A stretch of DNA of 64,000 bases. Origin: Methanofollis tationis (GTDB taxonomy: Archaea > Halobacteriota > Methanomicrobia > Methanomicrobiales > Methanofollaceae). Positions 49,668-59,468 of this stretch are shown in pieces. Both the position numbers and the translations under genes were made by a program. The notes beneath the pieces were generated by a model. That model did no database searches and was not told the origin of the DNA. It was given only the letters and a program-made list of their open reading frames with translations. Where the stretch lies: assembly GCF_013377755.1 (NCBI RefSeq), contig NZ_JABXWR010000001.1:1623104-1687103 (forward strand), written 5' to 3'. Every line of letters begins with the position of its first letter. Position 1 is the stretch's first letter.

Positions 49668-50972
49668 ATGATCCGAACAGTATCCTTCATGGCAGGAGCG
49701 GTTCTCGCTCTTTTCCTTCTCGTGGCCCCGGCCGCCGCCCTCGGCGGCGACGAGGCCTGGATAGAGGTCAGGTGCAATGTGAACGGTGCATCGATCTACT
49801 TCGACAACGACTACAAAGGCCAGATCACAAGCGGCGTGCTGAGCGTGCCTGTCTATACGACCGGTGCGCCGTATTACACGGCAAAGGCGACGATGGACGG
49901 TTATTACACCGCATCGACCTCGATCGGCTCGTACCCCTCAATTGGAGAGTCTAAGACCATCTACATCACCTTAAACCCGGTTCCGACCCCGGTTCCCCCC
50001 TCCACTGGCTCCATCTCGGTGACCTCCAGCCCGAGCGGCGCAAAGACCTATCTGGACGGTTCCTACTATGGCAGGACGCCGCAGGTGATCAGCGGCCTCT
50101 CTGTGGGGTCGCACACGGTCAGGGTCGAGTACGACGGTTACCAGACCTGGACCCAGACCGCCGGCGTCAGTGCCGGTGGGGTCACGAGTGTCTATGCCAC
50201 CCTGGCGCATGAGCCGACCTACGGCTCGATCTACGTCTCTTCGAGCCCGTCGAACGCCAATGTCTATCTTGATGGCACGTATAAGGGCACGACCCCGATG
50301 ACCATCAGCGGCGTCTCGCAGGGGTCTCATTTCCTCGAGATCGAGAAGGCCGGGTACCATGAATGGAGCAGCTCGGTAAAGGTCGTCTCAGGCCAGCAGT
50401 CCTACATCTCGGCCACCCTTGACCCCAACTCACAGCCGACCTCAGGGACGATCGTCGTCTCCTCCACCCCGGTCGGTGCCTACATCTATCTGGACGGGAG
50501 TTACCAGGGCAGAACAACTGCGCAGGGCTTTGTGATCATCGGCGTCTCGCCGGGCACCCGCACCGTGACCCTGAAACTCGACGGCTACCAGGACGCCGCC
50601 ACCTCGGTTAACGTGAACGCAGGGCAGCAGTCTTCGGTCTCCCTCACCCTGCAGACCCCCGGTGCAAACACCGGTTCGATGACGATCACCTCCACCCCCG
50701 CAGGTGCCGAGGTCTACCTGAACAACGCGTATAAGGGTATCACACCCCTCACCCTCAGCGATCTCGCCGTGGGCTCATACACCGTCTCGGTCCAGCTCCA
50801 GGGCTATACCGAGTGGACCACCACCGCCACCGTGAACGCTGGCGCCACGACCCCGGTTTCGGCGCAGCTCGTGCCGGCAACGACGCCGACCCCTGAGGCA
50901 GCGGCGATGCCGCTGACGGTGTTCGGCGCCATCGCCCTGCTCGGTGCGGTGCTCGTCCTGCGCAGGCGCTGA
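49668..50972 (+). CDS. Surface protein with five PEGA repeats
   Basis: This 434-residue secreted protein begins with a signal peptide (SFMAGAVLALFLLVAPAAAL). Five beta-rich PEGA-type repeats follow, the last four very regular: each starts S-S-P/T-x-G-A-x-x-YLDG and includes G-x-x-x-V-x-x-x-GY. The C-terminus is a helix followed by arginines (AIALLGAVLVLRRR), which anchors the protein in the membrane. PEGA domains are common in cell-surface proteins. A ligand cannot be inferred. Repeats begin at about residues 26, 105, 176, 246 and 317. Confidence 0.9.
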   Translation: MIRTVSFMAGAVLALFLLVAPAAALGGDEAWIEVRCNVNGASIYFDNDYKGQITSGVLSVPVYTTGAPYYTAKATMDGYYTASTSIGSYPSIGESKTIYITLNPVPTPVPPSTGSISVTSSPSGAKTYLDGSYYGRTPQVISGLSVGSHTVRVEYDGYQTWTQTAGVSAGGVTSVYATLAHEPTYGSIYVSSSPSNANVYLDGTYKGTTPMTISGVSQGSHFLEIEKAGYHEWSSSVKVVSGQQSYISATLDPNSQPTSGTIVVSSTPVGAYIYLDGSYQGRTTAQGFVIIGVSPGTRTVTLKLDGYQDAATSVNVNAGQQSSVSLTLQTPGANTGSMTITSTPAGAEVYLNNAYKGITPLTLSDLAVGSYTVSVQLQGYTEWTTTATVNAGATTPVSAQLVPATTPTPEAAAMPLTVFGAIALLGAVLVLRRR

Positions 50973-51035
50973 GAACACCCCCCCACTTTTTTTCGATCGC
51001 ATCTTTCAAAAGGGCGGATGCCCATAGATCACAGG

Positions 51036-52355
51036 ATGAAGACCGTGGTCATCTCGCCGGGCATTGCCACCTATGGGGCGATGCTCATCGGCGGCGCCGT
51101 CAGGGATGCAGGGCACGAGGTGCGGCTCTCGACCGCTCTGGCCGCCGGGGACGCCGACGTAGTGCTCCTCAGCCTGTTTTCGACACAGCACCTGATGGAT
51201 CCCGTGATCAGGGATTTCGTCGCCGGGGTGCGGGCTTCGGAGCGCCCGGTCTATATCGGCGGCCCGGTCTCCGCATACCCGGAGTACGTGCTCGGTGAAC
51301 TCGCCCCGGACGCTGTGGTCGTTGGCGAGGGGGAAGAGACGGTGCCGCGCCTCCTCGACCGCGGCGTCTTGCCCGATCTCCCCGGGATCGCCTTCTCTCA
51401 CGGTGGGCGGACCGTGATCACACCGCCGGCGCCGCCGGCCCAGGTGGCGCACCGCCCGCTCCCCCTGATCCCTGACGATATCGGGCGGCAGAGCATCAGG
51501 GGGGCGAACGCCTATATCGAGACGCACCGGGGCTGTACCGGCGCCTGCACCTTCTGTCAGGTGCCGCGGTTCTTCGGGAGAGAGATCAGGAGCCGCGACC
51601 TCGACGAGATCAGGGAGGAAGTCCGGGCGTTCAGGGATAAGGGCGCCGTGCGCCTCTCGGTCTCGGGCGGGACCGGTTCGCTTTTCGGGTATCATGGGAA
51701 GATCGACGACGACGCCGTCATTGCTCTCCTCCAGATGCTCGCCGAGGAGCTCGGCCCGAAAAATGTCTCGGCCCCGGACATCAGGGTGGACGCGATCACC
51801 GACGAGATCCTGGAGGCGATCCGGAAATTCACGATTGGCTGGCTCTTCTACGGTTTCGAGTCGGGAAGCGACGCCGTGCTCAGGCAGATGGGCAAGGGTG
51901 TCACCGTCTCCCAGATGCACGAGGCAGTGGAGCGGTCGCGCCAGCATGGCCTGAAGGTCGCCGGGTGCTTTATCGTCGGCTACCCGACCGAGACCGCGGA
52001 GGACTACGAGGCGACAAAAGAGTTCGTCGCCGAGGAGATGCTCGACGACGTCTTCGTCTCGGTGGCTGAACCGATCCCGAAGACCCCGCTTGCCGACCTG
52101 GTGCTGAGGACGCCGCACGAGAAGAACCCGGTCTACGCGCCTCATGAAGGGGAATACCGCTCCCTCCGTCTCACCGAGGCCGAGGCGCGCTGGTTCGATC
52201 TCTCCCAGCACGCCGATATGTACAAACCCCTCCTCCACGTGGTGACCGACGAGGTCTTCAACATGTACCTTGCCGAGGCGAGAAAGCAGGGCGAGGATGT
52301 CAGGCGGGCGACGGCGCTGATCGAGCGCTATGAGAGGGCGGGAGACGAAGGCTGA
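51036..52355 (+). CDS. B12-binding-domain/radical SAM protein (MJ1487 type)
   Basis: This 439-residue enzyme starts at ATG 51036 (MKTVVISPGIATYG); ATG 51018 is an in-frame alternative. The N-terminal 130 residues form a B12-binding-like Rossmann domain (VVLLSLFSTQHL, VYIGGPVSAYPEYVL, VVVGEGEETV). The radical SAM core has CTGACTFCQVPRFFG with CX3CX2C. GFESGSDAVLRQMGKGVT and GCFIVGYPTETAEDYEAT are MiaB/UPF-type signatures. The substrate of this archaeal family is not known to me. Confidence 0.9.
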   Translation: MKTVVISPGIATYGAMLIGGAVRDAGHEVRLSTALAAGDADVVLLSLFSTQHLMDPVIRDFVAGVRASERPVYIGGPVSAYPEYVLGELAPDAVVVGEGEETVPRLLDRGVLPDLPGIAFSHGGRTVITPPAPPAQVAHRPLPLIPDDIGRQSIRGANAYIETHRGCTGACTFCQVPRFFGREIRSRDLDEIREEVRAFRDKGAVRLSVSGGTGSLFGYHGKIDDDAVIALLQMLAEELGPKNVSAPDIRVDAITDEILEAIRKFTIGWLFYGFESGSDAVLRQMGKGVTVSQMHEAVERSRQHGLKVAGCFIVGYPTETAEDYEATKEFVAEEMLDDVFVSVAEPIPKTPLADLVLRTPHEKNPVYAPHEGEYRSLRLTEAEARWFDLSQHADMYKPLLHVVTDEVFNMYLAEARKQGEDVRRATALIERYERAGDEG

Positions 52356-52396
52356 ATCGTAATTTTTCCGCGATATCTATCTGAGAAGGAACTATC

Positions 52397-55240
52397 GTGA
52401 GACCAAAAACACGTGCCGCCCTTGCATTCATGCTCGGCGTCGCCCTTCTCATGTCGGCGGGCGCCGCCGTCACCTTCACCGATTCGCTGCCGGACAAAAC
52501 CAACCTCACCGATGGCGAGAAGAAACTCTCCTCCGAACTGCTCGACCTGGTGAGGGCATCTGAAGAAAACGGGGCGGTGATGGAGACTGACGTCGCCGGG
52601 GGGCAGATCTTCGGGGCGTCGGCTGAAGAGAGCCCCGAGGATACCGTCTACGTCTATGTCACCGTCGATCCCGCCGCCTCCACCGCCGTGATCGACGCCT
52701 ATGCCTCCGCGGTCACCGGGCGGGACGAGGGCTACCATCTTGCCGCCGCGGTGGTGCCGGTGGCGGCCCTCGCCGATCTTGCGGCCCTGCCAGAGGTCGT
52801 CTCGGTGATGCGCGTGCTGCCTCCCATGGTCAACGCCGGTTCTGTGGATACGGAGGGCGACACCCTCCTCCGTGCAAAAGCCTTCAGGAACGCAACCGGC
52901 TATGGCGGGGCCGGGGTGCGGATCGGGATCATCTCCGACGGTGTCGATCATATCGAGACGGCCGTCGCCTCCGGCGACCTGCCTGAGGACGTCCATGTGC
53001 TCTCCAATGAGCAGGGAGGGAACGAGGGGACGGCGATGCTTGAGATCGTTCACGATATCGCCCCTGACGCCGATCTTTACTTCCATGACCACGGTAGCAG
53101 CTGGATCGAATTCAACGCCGCCATCGATGCCCTCGCTGCCGCCGGGTGCACGGTGATCTGCGACGACATCGCATGGACAACCGTGCCCTATTTCCAGGAC
53201 GGGATCATCGCCTCGCATATCCAGTCTCTGGTCGATGAGGGTGAGATTATCTATGTCTCTTCGGCCGGGAATTACGCTAAAGCCCATTACCAGGGGGGTT
53301 ATGTGGACGGCGGCAACGGCTGGCACGACTTCGGCGGGGACATCGAGCTCCCCTTCACGGTCCCCGCAGGTGCATCAATCTTCGTCGTCCTCGAATGGAA
53401 CGACCCCTGGGGCTCGTCGTCGAACGATTACGATCTCTATGTCTACGATTCCTTGGGGACGAAGATCGCATCCAGCACCGGTCCGCAGGACGGGGACGAC
53501 AACCCGATCGAATACGCATCGGTGAGAAACACGGGCGCCTCGGCCGCAAAGGCGTATATTGGGGTGAAAAAATACTCCGGTTCCGCCCGGGCCCTCGAAA
53601 TATTCACCTTCGGGGCATCCGTCGACGCCTCGTACAGCACGACCGCAGACTCGGTCTTCGGCCACCAGGCTGCAGAGGGTGTCATCGCCGTCGGGTCGAT
53701 CGACTATGCCGATGTGATCCGGTACTACTCTTCCCGCGGCCCTTCGACGATCTCCTATCCTGTTGCGGTGCAGCGGGAGAAACCTGAGATCTCGGCGACG
53801 GACGGCGTCTCGGTCACCGGCTCCGGCGGTTTTCCCTCCACCTTCTACGGGACGAGCGCTGCCGCCCCGCATGTGGCGGCGATCTCTGGGCTTGTCTGGG
53901 GGCTCGCTCCTGACCTGAGCGCTGCCGAGGTGCGGGAAAAAATGCTTTCGACCGCAGAAGATCTCGGCACAGGCGGCTTCGACACCATCTACGGCTACGG
54001 GAGGGTCGACGCCTTCGATCTGTTCCTCGCCACCGGGGAGGCCCCGACGGCGTCGTTCAACGCCGCACCGCTGAGTGGACCGGCGCCGCTGACGGTGACC
54101 TTCACCGATCTGTCGGTTGGGGCGACGGCCTGGCAGTGGTCTTTCGGCGATGGTGGGGCCTCGACGGAGCAGCACCCGGTCCACACCTACGCGATGCCCG
54201 GAACCTATACCGTCTCGCTCACGGCGTCCAGCCTCTTTGGCAGTACGACGGCCGAAAAAGCAGGGTATGTTACGGTGACAGCGCCGGCACTGGCGGCGAA
54301 CTTCTCCGCGAACAGGACGGCAGGGACGGTCCCCTTTGCCGTGCAGTTCAACGACACTACCGCGGGGGCCCCCCTCGCATGGAACTGGTCCTTTGGCGAC
54401 GGCGTCACCTCCACGGAGCAGCACCCGCTCCACACCTATCTGATGCCGGGGAACTACACTGTCTCTCTCGCCGTCGCCGACGCCTACGGGAGCATGGACA
54501 CGGCGGCCGCGGAGGGGTACGTCACCGCGGAAGCCCCGCCCCTGGTCGCCGCCTTCACGACGAATGTCACCTCGGGTTTCGTTCCCTTCGCCGTCGGGTT
54601 CAACGATACTACCGCAGGGGCGCCGGTCGCATGGAACTGGTCATTCGGGGATAATGGAACCTCGATCGAGCGGCACCCAATCCATGCCTATACAATGCCG
54701 GGCATTTATACCGTGAACCTCACCGTCACCGATGCCTACGGGGCGGTGAGCGGCAATGAAACGATCATACGGGCAAAACTGCTCCTGCACCCGGCCTTTT
54801 CGGTGAACCTTACCGCCGGCGTCGTCCCCCTCGCGGTCTGCTTCACCGATCTCACGGCCGCGAACGCATCGGCGTGGCTCTGGTCCTTCGGCGATGGAAA
54901 CACCTCGATCGAGCAGCACCCGGTCCACACCTACACCGTAGCCGGCGCCTACACGGTCTCCCTCACGGTGAATGGAGACTGCGGGTCGGTGACGAAGAGC
55001 GGTTACATCAACGCCCTCCCCCTGCTCTACGGCGACGCCAACAACGACGGCACCGTGAACCAGGCCGACACCCTCCGGGTGCTCCGTGAGGTGGTTGGCA
55101 TTGTTGATATGCCCCCGGCAGGCATCGACCGGTTCCAGAAGACCGACGTCCACAGAAACGGTGCGATCGAAGTGGGCGACGCCCTCTTCATCGCGCAGTT
55201 CAATGTCGGGCTCCGGGACGTGTGGTTTGAGATAGTCTAA
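52397..55240 (+). CDS. Secreted subtilase-like protein with PKD and dockerin domains
   Basis: This 947-residue protein starts at GTG 52397 and has a signal peptide (residues about 7-24). A subtilisin-like domain has Asp181 (GIISDGVDH), the oxyanion Asn292 (VSSAGN) and Ser487 (YGTSAAAPHVAAISGLV). The expected HGT motif is replaced by NEGT at 209-212, with a histidine at 219 in EIVHDIAPDA. Four PKD domains follow from about residue 550, each with WSFGDG and HTY. The C-terminus has two calcium-loop segments of a type I dockerin (GDANNDGTVNQADTLRVL and DVHRNGAIEVGDALFI). It is exported and probably attached to a cohesin-bearing partner, none of which is visible here. Confidence 0.9.
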   Translation: MRPKTRAALAFMLGVALLMSAGAAVTFTDSLPDKTNLTDGEKKLSSELLDLVRASEENGAVMETDVAGGQIFGASAEESPEDTVYVYVTVDPAASTAVIDAYASAVTGRDEGYHLAAAVVPVAALADLAALPEVVSVMRVLPPMVNAGSVDTEGDTLLRAKAFRNATGYGGAGVRIGIISDGVDHIETAVASGDLPEDVHVLSNEQGGNEGTAMLEIVHDIAPDADLYFHDHGSSWIEFNAAIDALAAAGCTVICDDIAWTTVPYFQDGIIASHIQSLVDEGEIIYVSSAGNYAKAHYQGGYVDGGNGWHDFGGDIELPFTVPAGASIFVVLEWNDPWGSSSNDYDLYVYDSLGTKIASSTGPQDGDDNPIEYASVRNTGASAAKAYIGVKKYSGSARALEIFTFGASVDASYSTTADSVFGHQAAEGVIAVGSIDYADVIRYYSSRGPSTISYPVAVQREKPEISATDGVSVTGSGGFPSTFYGTSAAAPHVAAISGLVWGLAPDLSAAEVREKMLSTAEDLGTGGFDTIYGYGRVDAFDLFLATGEAPTASFNAAPLSGPAPLTVTFTDLSVGATAWQWSFGDGGASTEQHPVHTYAMPGTYTVSLTASSLFGSTTAEKAGYVTVTAPALAANFSANRTAGTVPFAVQFNDTTAGAPLAWNWSFGDGVTSTEQHPLHTYLMPGNYTVSLAVADAYGSMDTAAAEGYVTAEAPPLVAAFTTNVTSGFVPFAVGFNDTTAGAPVAWNWSFGDNGTSIERHPIHAYTMPGIYTVNLTVTDAYGAVSGNETIIRAKLLLHPAFSVNLTAGVVPLAVCFTDLTAANASAWLWSFGDGNTSIEQHPVHTYTVAGAYTVSLTVNGDCGSVTKSGYINALPLLYGDANNDGTVNQADTLRVLREVVGIVDMPPAGIDRFQKTDVHRNGAIEVGDALFIAQFNVGLRDVWFEIV

Positions 55241-55247
55241 AACCCTC

Positions 55248-55283
55248 TCTTTTTTCCCGGTAAGGACGCCCGCCGAAAAAAAG
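55248..55283. terminator. Bidirectional terminator between the subtilase and ribonucleotide reductase genes
   Basis: AACCCTCTCTTTTTT on the plus strand faces AAAAAAAGGGTT, giving a T-tract for each convergent gene and a partial stem. The whole 45-bp gap is used this way. Confidence 0.5.
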
Positions 55284-55285
55284 GG

Positions 55286-58200
55286 TTAGCTGCAGCCGCT
55301 CCAGCCGCAGTTCTTGCAGATCCCCTGGTTGCACCCCTCGCCGAAGTCGAGTTCGGCGCCGCATTCAGGGCAGAGGTTCTTCTTTTTCTTCCCTGAGACT
55401 TCGGTGATCTCCCAGGTGTCCAGGGTGGTGATCGTCTGCTTCGAGGCCGCAAGGTCGATGCACCTGCCCACGACGTCGGCGCAGGAGAGGCCCTCCGAGG
55501 CCGGGTTCCTGATGGCCGAGATGCAGTTCACCTTCGCAAACTGCTTGACGAACTTCTGGTGGGGCACGCCGTTCTGGAGGCCGGTGGAGATCGCCCGCCC
55601 CAGGGCGTTGGAGTTCGCCTCGCATCCCCCGCTCCCGACGGTCCTGATGAAGACCTCCCACGGCCGGCCGTCGAGGAGGTTGACGGTGATATAGAGGCGG
55701 CAGCACCCTGACTGACAGAGATAGGTTCGGCCGGCGAGTTCCTTTGGGCGGGTGGGCAGCCTCTCCGCGGGCTTTTCTTCCGGTTTTTTCTCCTTCAGGG
55801 CGAGCACTACGTCTTCTCGGCTGCCCGTCCGGTAGATGGTCATTCCCTTCAGGCCGCTCCGCCACGCCATCAGGACTGCTTCGGCGATCTCCTCGCGGGT
55901 GGCGGCGTTCGGCATGTTGATCGTCTTCGAGATGGAGGCGTGGATGTGCCGCTGGAAGATCGCCTGCATGCGCACGTGGTCCCGCCAGTCGATGTCGAGA
56001 GCGGTCTGGAAGAGTTTCCTGAAGGAGATCGGGAGCCACCCGACGTCCCTGACCGTACCGGTCTCGTGGACGTGGTCGATCACTTCCTGCACCCGCCGTT
56101 CGGCCTCGTCCGGGGTGAGGCCGAGCGCCCCGACGACCCTGCGGAGTTCGGCATCGAAGATCGGGTGGAGTATCACGAAGGTCTTGCCGACGGTGTTCTT
56201 CCGGGTGTAGGCATAGGAGAAGACCGGTTCAATCCCGCTCGAACACCCGGCGAGGAGAGAGATCGTCCCGGTCGGGGCGATGGTGGTGAGGGCGGCGTTC
56301 CGCATCGGATAATCGCCCCAGACGCTCCCTTCAAAGGAGGGGAAGGTTCCCTTCTCCGCGGCAAGGGCGTGGGATTCATCCACGGCAGTGTCGTTGACAA
56401 GGGCCATGATCCGCTCGCAGGCTGCACGCCCCTCCTCGGAGTCGTACGGGAGGCCGAGCATCAGGAGGGCATCGTGGACTCCCATCAGCCCGAGGCCGAC
56501 CTTCCGCGTCTTGCGCGTCGCCTCCTCGATCTGCGGGATCGGGAAGACGTTTCGGTCGATGACGGCGTCCAGGAAGTGGACCGCCATGCGAGTGATCTGT
56601 TTGAGCCCCTCTTCATCGACGGCGCCGTCCCTCACAAACTTCGCCAGGTTAATCGAACCGAGCACGCAGGACTCGAAGGGGAGAAGGGGCTGTTCGCCGC
56701 AGTTGTGCACGACCAGACCGTTCGCATCGAAGGCATTGACGCCCGGCACCTGCACATCGTAGACCTCCTCCTCGCCGTCATCTTCGAGCGCAGACACCGT
56801 CGCAACGAAACGCTCCCGATTCAGGGAGCGCGAATATGATGACAGTGCCTGTTCAAGCGCTTCTTTTTTCCGTGCGTGGATGAAGCCAACCCTTTCCCGG
56901 AAGAAGAGGAGGTTTTCACCTGCGATCACCAGTTCATACTGGGTACGCACGCGGTAGTGCTTTGACCCACCGTCCCCGTCTGGCAGCACCGAGAGTCCGG
57001 CCTCCCTGCGCCGATAGATCCGCGAGGCGATTCCGAGGCGGAGAAGCATCCGCTGGACGCTGCGGAGGAGTGGGAGCGAACTCTGCGCCAGCCTGACGCT
57101 GATCCCTTTCTTCGTCGTTCCCTGCACCGAGGCGTCGCAGTCGAAGAGGCCAGAGAGGAACCCGCAATAACCGGCAGACGATGCCTTTTCAAGAGCAGGC
57201 GTGATAGTCTTCCTGCCGGGAGCCATCCCATATGAGACCGCAAGATCGCGGATGGCAGCAAGCTTCAGCGTGTGTTCGCCCCGCCCTTCGACGGCAGACC
57301 AGCCTGAAAAATCAGAGCGTTGGGCGAGCGTATACGCGCACGCCTCCGCGTGCCCCATCACCGACGCCGTACCGCGGTCGTTCTCCCAGACCGAGAGAAC
57401 GGCGGCATCTGATTTCAGCGTGCCGTCACCGACAAGAAGGCCGAGGAGATATCCTTCTTCCCTGCCGAGGGGGCCGTGCCAGGCCGGAAGGCTGCGGTGA
57501 TCGTGAAGAAGGATCTGATCGCCTGAAGAGAGGTCGCCCGCACACGTCCATTCGGTCTCCGTGCGATAGCGGGTCATGGATTTTACGCGGCAGACCGGGT
57601 GGTTCCTGGTTACCCTCAGGCAGTGACCCTCTTTCGTGGTCATCTTCACCACCTCCTTTCTCCCTGTGGAGAAGAATCCCCCCGGACCTGACCTGAAGGT
57701 CATGCCGTTCGCCGCCGCATCGAATGCCGTTCCAACGAGGTCGGCGACCTGGCGGGGGCCTGCGCCGGTCATCACCCATGTGTCCGCGGTGACGCACGGA
57801 TTCGTCGTATCGATCTCCCCCAGCTGCGGGGTCGGGTTCTTCCGGTTGATCTCGTCGTAAAAGAGAACGCCGGGCTCACCATTCTTCCAGATGCCGTCGA
57901 CGATGCCGTTCCAGATGGCGCCGACGGTGATCTCCTCGCCCGTATGGGGGTGGGTGGTCCAGACCTTCTGGAGCTGCCCGGCCTCGACGAACTCCATGAA
58001 GCGGTCGTTGACCATCACCGAGATGTTGAAGTTCGAGAGTTCGCCCTCGACGTTCTTGGCGTGGATGAACCGCAGGATGTCAGGGTGCCAGACGTTCAGG
58101 ATCCCCATGTTCGCCCCGCGCCGCCGTCCGCCCTGTTTGATCACGTCGGTGGCGGCGTTGAAGACCTTCATGAACGAGATGGGGCCGGATGCGACGCCGT

Positions 58201-58555
58201 CAGTGGACTGGACCGGTGCCCCCTCCGGGCGGATCCGCGAGAAGTTGTAGCCGGTGCCGCCGCCGCTCTTGTGGATCAGGGCGCCCCATTCGAGGGCGTG
58301 GAAGATCTCAGGGATCGAGTCGCCGACGTACAGGGTGAAACAGGCCGAGAGCTGGCCGATCTCGGTCCCGGCATTCATCAGGGTGGGGGAGTTGGGGAGG
58401 AAGCGGAGGGAGTGCATCGCCTCATAATATTCCTCGCGCTCGCTCTCGTTCTGCGCAAGCGCCGCAGCAACGCGCCGGCAGATATCGTCAAATGTTTTCT
58501 CGCCCTTGCGGAGGTACCGCGCCGCAAGGATGCTATCAACTACTGAATCGCTCAT
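55286..58555 (-). CDS. nrdJ: Adenosylcobalamin-dependent ribonucleotide reductase (class II) with intein
   Basis: The precursor is 1,089 residues. Removing the 365-residue intein leaves a 724-residue enzyme that reduces ribonucleotides to deoxyribonucleotides. Extein motifs are LPNSPTLMNAG, KSGGGTGYNFSRIRP, GGRRRGANMG and, spanning the splice junction, TNP/CGEQPLLP. The joined NPCGE is the N-x-C-x-E active site, whose cysteine bears the thiyl radical. The APTGTISLLAGCSSGIEP loop follows. The C-terminus has a zinc-ribbon-like CPECG...CKNCGW. Until the intein splices out, the protein cannot be active. NudC is encoded 72 bp upstream in the same direction. Confidence 0.95.
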   Translation of the reverse strand: MSDSVVDSILAARYLRKGEKTFDDICRRVAAALAQNESEREEYYEAMHSLRFLPNSPTLMNAGTEIGQLSACFTLYVGDSIPEIFHALEWGALIHKSGGGTGYNFSRIRPEGAPVQSTDGVASGPISFMKVFNAATDVIKQGGRRRGANMGILNVWHPDILRFIHAKNVEGELSNFNISVMVNDRFMEFVEAGQLQKVWTTHPHTGEEITVGAIWNGIVDGIWKNGEPGVLFYDEINRKNPTPQLGEIDTTNPCVTADTWVMTGAGPRQVADLVGTAFDAAANGMTFRSGPGGFFSTGRKEVVKMTTKEGHCLRVTRNHPVCRVKSMTRYRTETEWTCAGDLSSGDQILLHDHRSLPAWHGPLGREEGYLLGLLVGDGTLKSDAAVLSVWENDRGTASVMGHAEACAYTLAQRSDFSGWSAVEGRGEHTLKLAAIRDLAVSYGMAPGRKTITPALEKASSAGYCGFLSGLFDCDASVQGTTKKGISVRLAQSSLPLLRSVQRMLLRLGIASRIYRRREAGLSVLPDGDGGSKHYRVRTQYELVIAGENLLFFRERVGFIHARKKEALEQALSSYSRSLNRERFVATVSALEDDGEEEVYDVQVPGVNAFDANGLVVHNCGEQPLLPFESCVLGSINLAKFVRDGAVDEEGLKQITRMAVHFLDAVIDRNVFPIPQIEEATRKTRKVGLGLMGVHDALLMLGLPYDSEEGRAACERIMALVNDTAVDESHALAAEKGTFPSFEGSVWGDYPMRNAALTTIAPTGTISLLAGCSSGIEPVFSYAYTRKNTVGKTFVILHPIFDAELRRVVGALGLTPDEAERRVQEVIDHVHETGTVRDVGWLPISFRKLFQTALDIDWRDHVRMQAIFQRHIHASISKTINMPNAATREEIAEAVLMAWRSGLKGMTIYRTGSREDVVLALKEKKPEEKPAERLPTRPKELAGRTYLCQSGCCRLYITVNLLDGRPWEVFIRTVGSGGCEANSNALGRAISTGLQNGVPHQKFVKQFAKVNCISAIRNPASEGLSCADVVGRCIDLAASKQTITTLDTWEITEVSGKKKKNLCPECGAELDFGEGCNQGICKNCGWSGCS
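56702..57796 (-). other. Intein with LAGLIDADG homing endonuclease, inside nrdJ
   Basis: The intein is residues 254-618 of the precursor. It begins with Cys (CVTADTWVMTGAG), has a block B (LRVTRNHPVCRV, with the TxxH pattern) and ends in VVHN followed by Cys+1 of the host. LAGLIDADG-like motifs are GYLLGLLVGDGTL and YCGFLSGLFDCDA, each keeping an acidic residue. The central region therefore looks like an intact homing endonuclease. The insertion site is directly before the catalytic cysteine. Confidence 0.93.
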
Positions 58556-58627
58556 TCTGGTGCACCATAAAATATGAGTTGAGGGGTGATCTCCACGATC
58601 AAATTGGTCTCATCGGTTATACTATTT

Positions 58628-59443
58628 TCACTGCCCTGCAAGCCAGTCCTCGATCAGCGCCCGCGCGATCGATGCCGGTCCCGGGAGGTCGGGGAGGGCG
58701 TCGGCGTTGAACCATCCGGCGTCCTCGATCTCCTGTCTGTCCGGGACGGCCTCGCCGCCGCCGTAATCTGCGGTAAACCCGATCATCAGGGAGTGGGGGA
58801 AGGGCCAGGGCTGGCTCCCGAAATACCTGAGATTGGCAATGGCGATCCCGGTCTCCTCCATCACCTCTCTCCGTGCGGCGTGCTCGACATTCTCGCCCGG
58901 TTCGACGAAACCGGCGACGACGGAATAGCGGCCGGCCGGAAAGTGTGGGGAGCGGGCGAGGAGGATACGCTCTTTGTCGGTGACCCTGACGATCACGGCC
59001 GGGGAGAGGCGCGGGTAGGCGACGAGGCCGCAGGACGGGCAGACCCGGGCGATCTCGTCCTTTTTCCTCAGGGTCGCCGCCCCGCACTGCCCGCAGTAGC
59101 GGTGGGTGCGGTCGAAGTCCACATACTGGACGGCCCGCCCGACAATGCCAAGTTCCTCATCTCCGACAGTCCCGAAGAGGTCGCGGAGCGGGACCGGCCT
59201 GAGGCCCGCCGGGACAGTCTTAACGCTGGCGGCACAGATCGGGCGGCCTTCGAGGCTGCCGATGAAGAGTGTGAACTCAGAGGGCGAACTGTCCGGGATG
59301 TGGGAGAGCAGGGGCGAATCGTCCGGTCTGCAGAGGACGTCCCCGCCCCTGACGAGGACGAAGATAGGGGGGTGCAGGGGCGTATCCGCTGGATGGAAGT
59401 CAAGGCGCTCTGTGGTGAAGTGTGGGGAGAAGGCCGGTGTCAC
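58628..59443 (-). CDS. nudC: NADH pyrophosphatase NudC
   Basis: This 271-residue Nudix enzyme cleaves NAD(H), and homologues also remove NAD caps from RNA. It has the zinc ribbon YCGQCG...VCPSCG, the Nudix box GFVEPGENVEHAARREVMEETG-like sequence (two halves at about residues 183-205), and the NudC-specific SQPWPFPHSLM. The N-terminal domain (FSPHFTTERLDFHPADTPLH) is shorter than in some relatives. It lies upstream of nrdJ in the same orientation. Confidence 0.94.
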   Translation of the reverse strand: MTPAFSPHFTTERLDFHPADTPLHPPIFVLVRGGDVLCRPDDSPLLSHIPDSSPSEFTLFIGSLEGRPICAASVKTVPAGLRPVPLRDLFGTVGDEELGIVGRAVQYVDFDRTHRYCGQCGAATLRKKDEIARVCPSCGLVAYPRLSPAVIVRVTDKERILLARSPHFPAGRYSVVAGFVEPGENVEHAARREVMEETGIAIANLRYFGSQPWPFPHSLMIGFTADYGGGEAVPDRQEIEDAGWFNADALPDLPGPASIARALIEDWLAGQ

Positions 59444-59468
59444 ACTGATGGGTTAGTTATGTCTGGCA

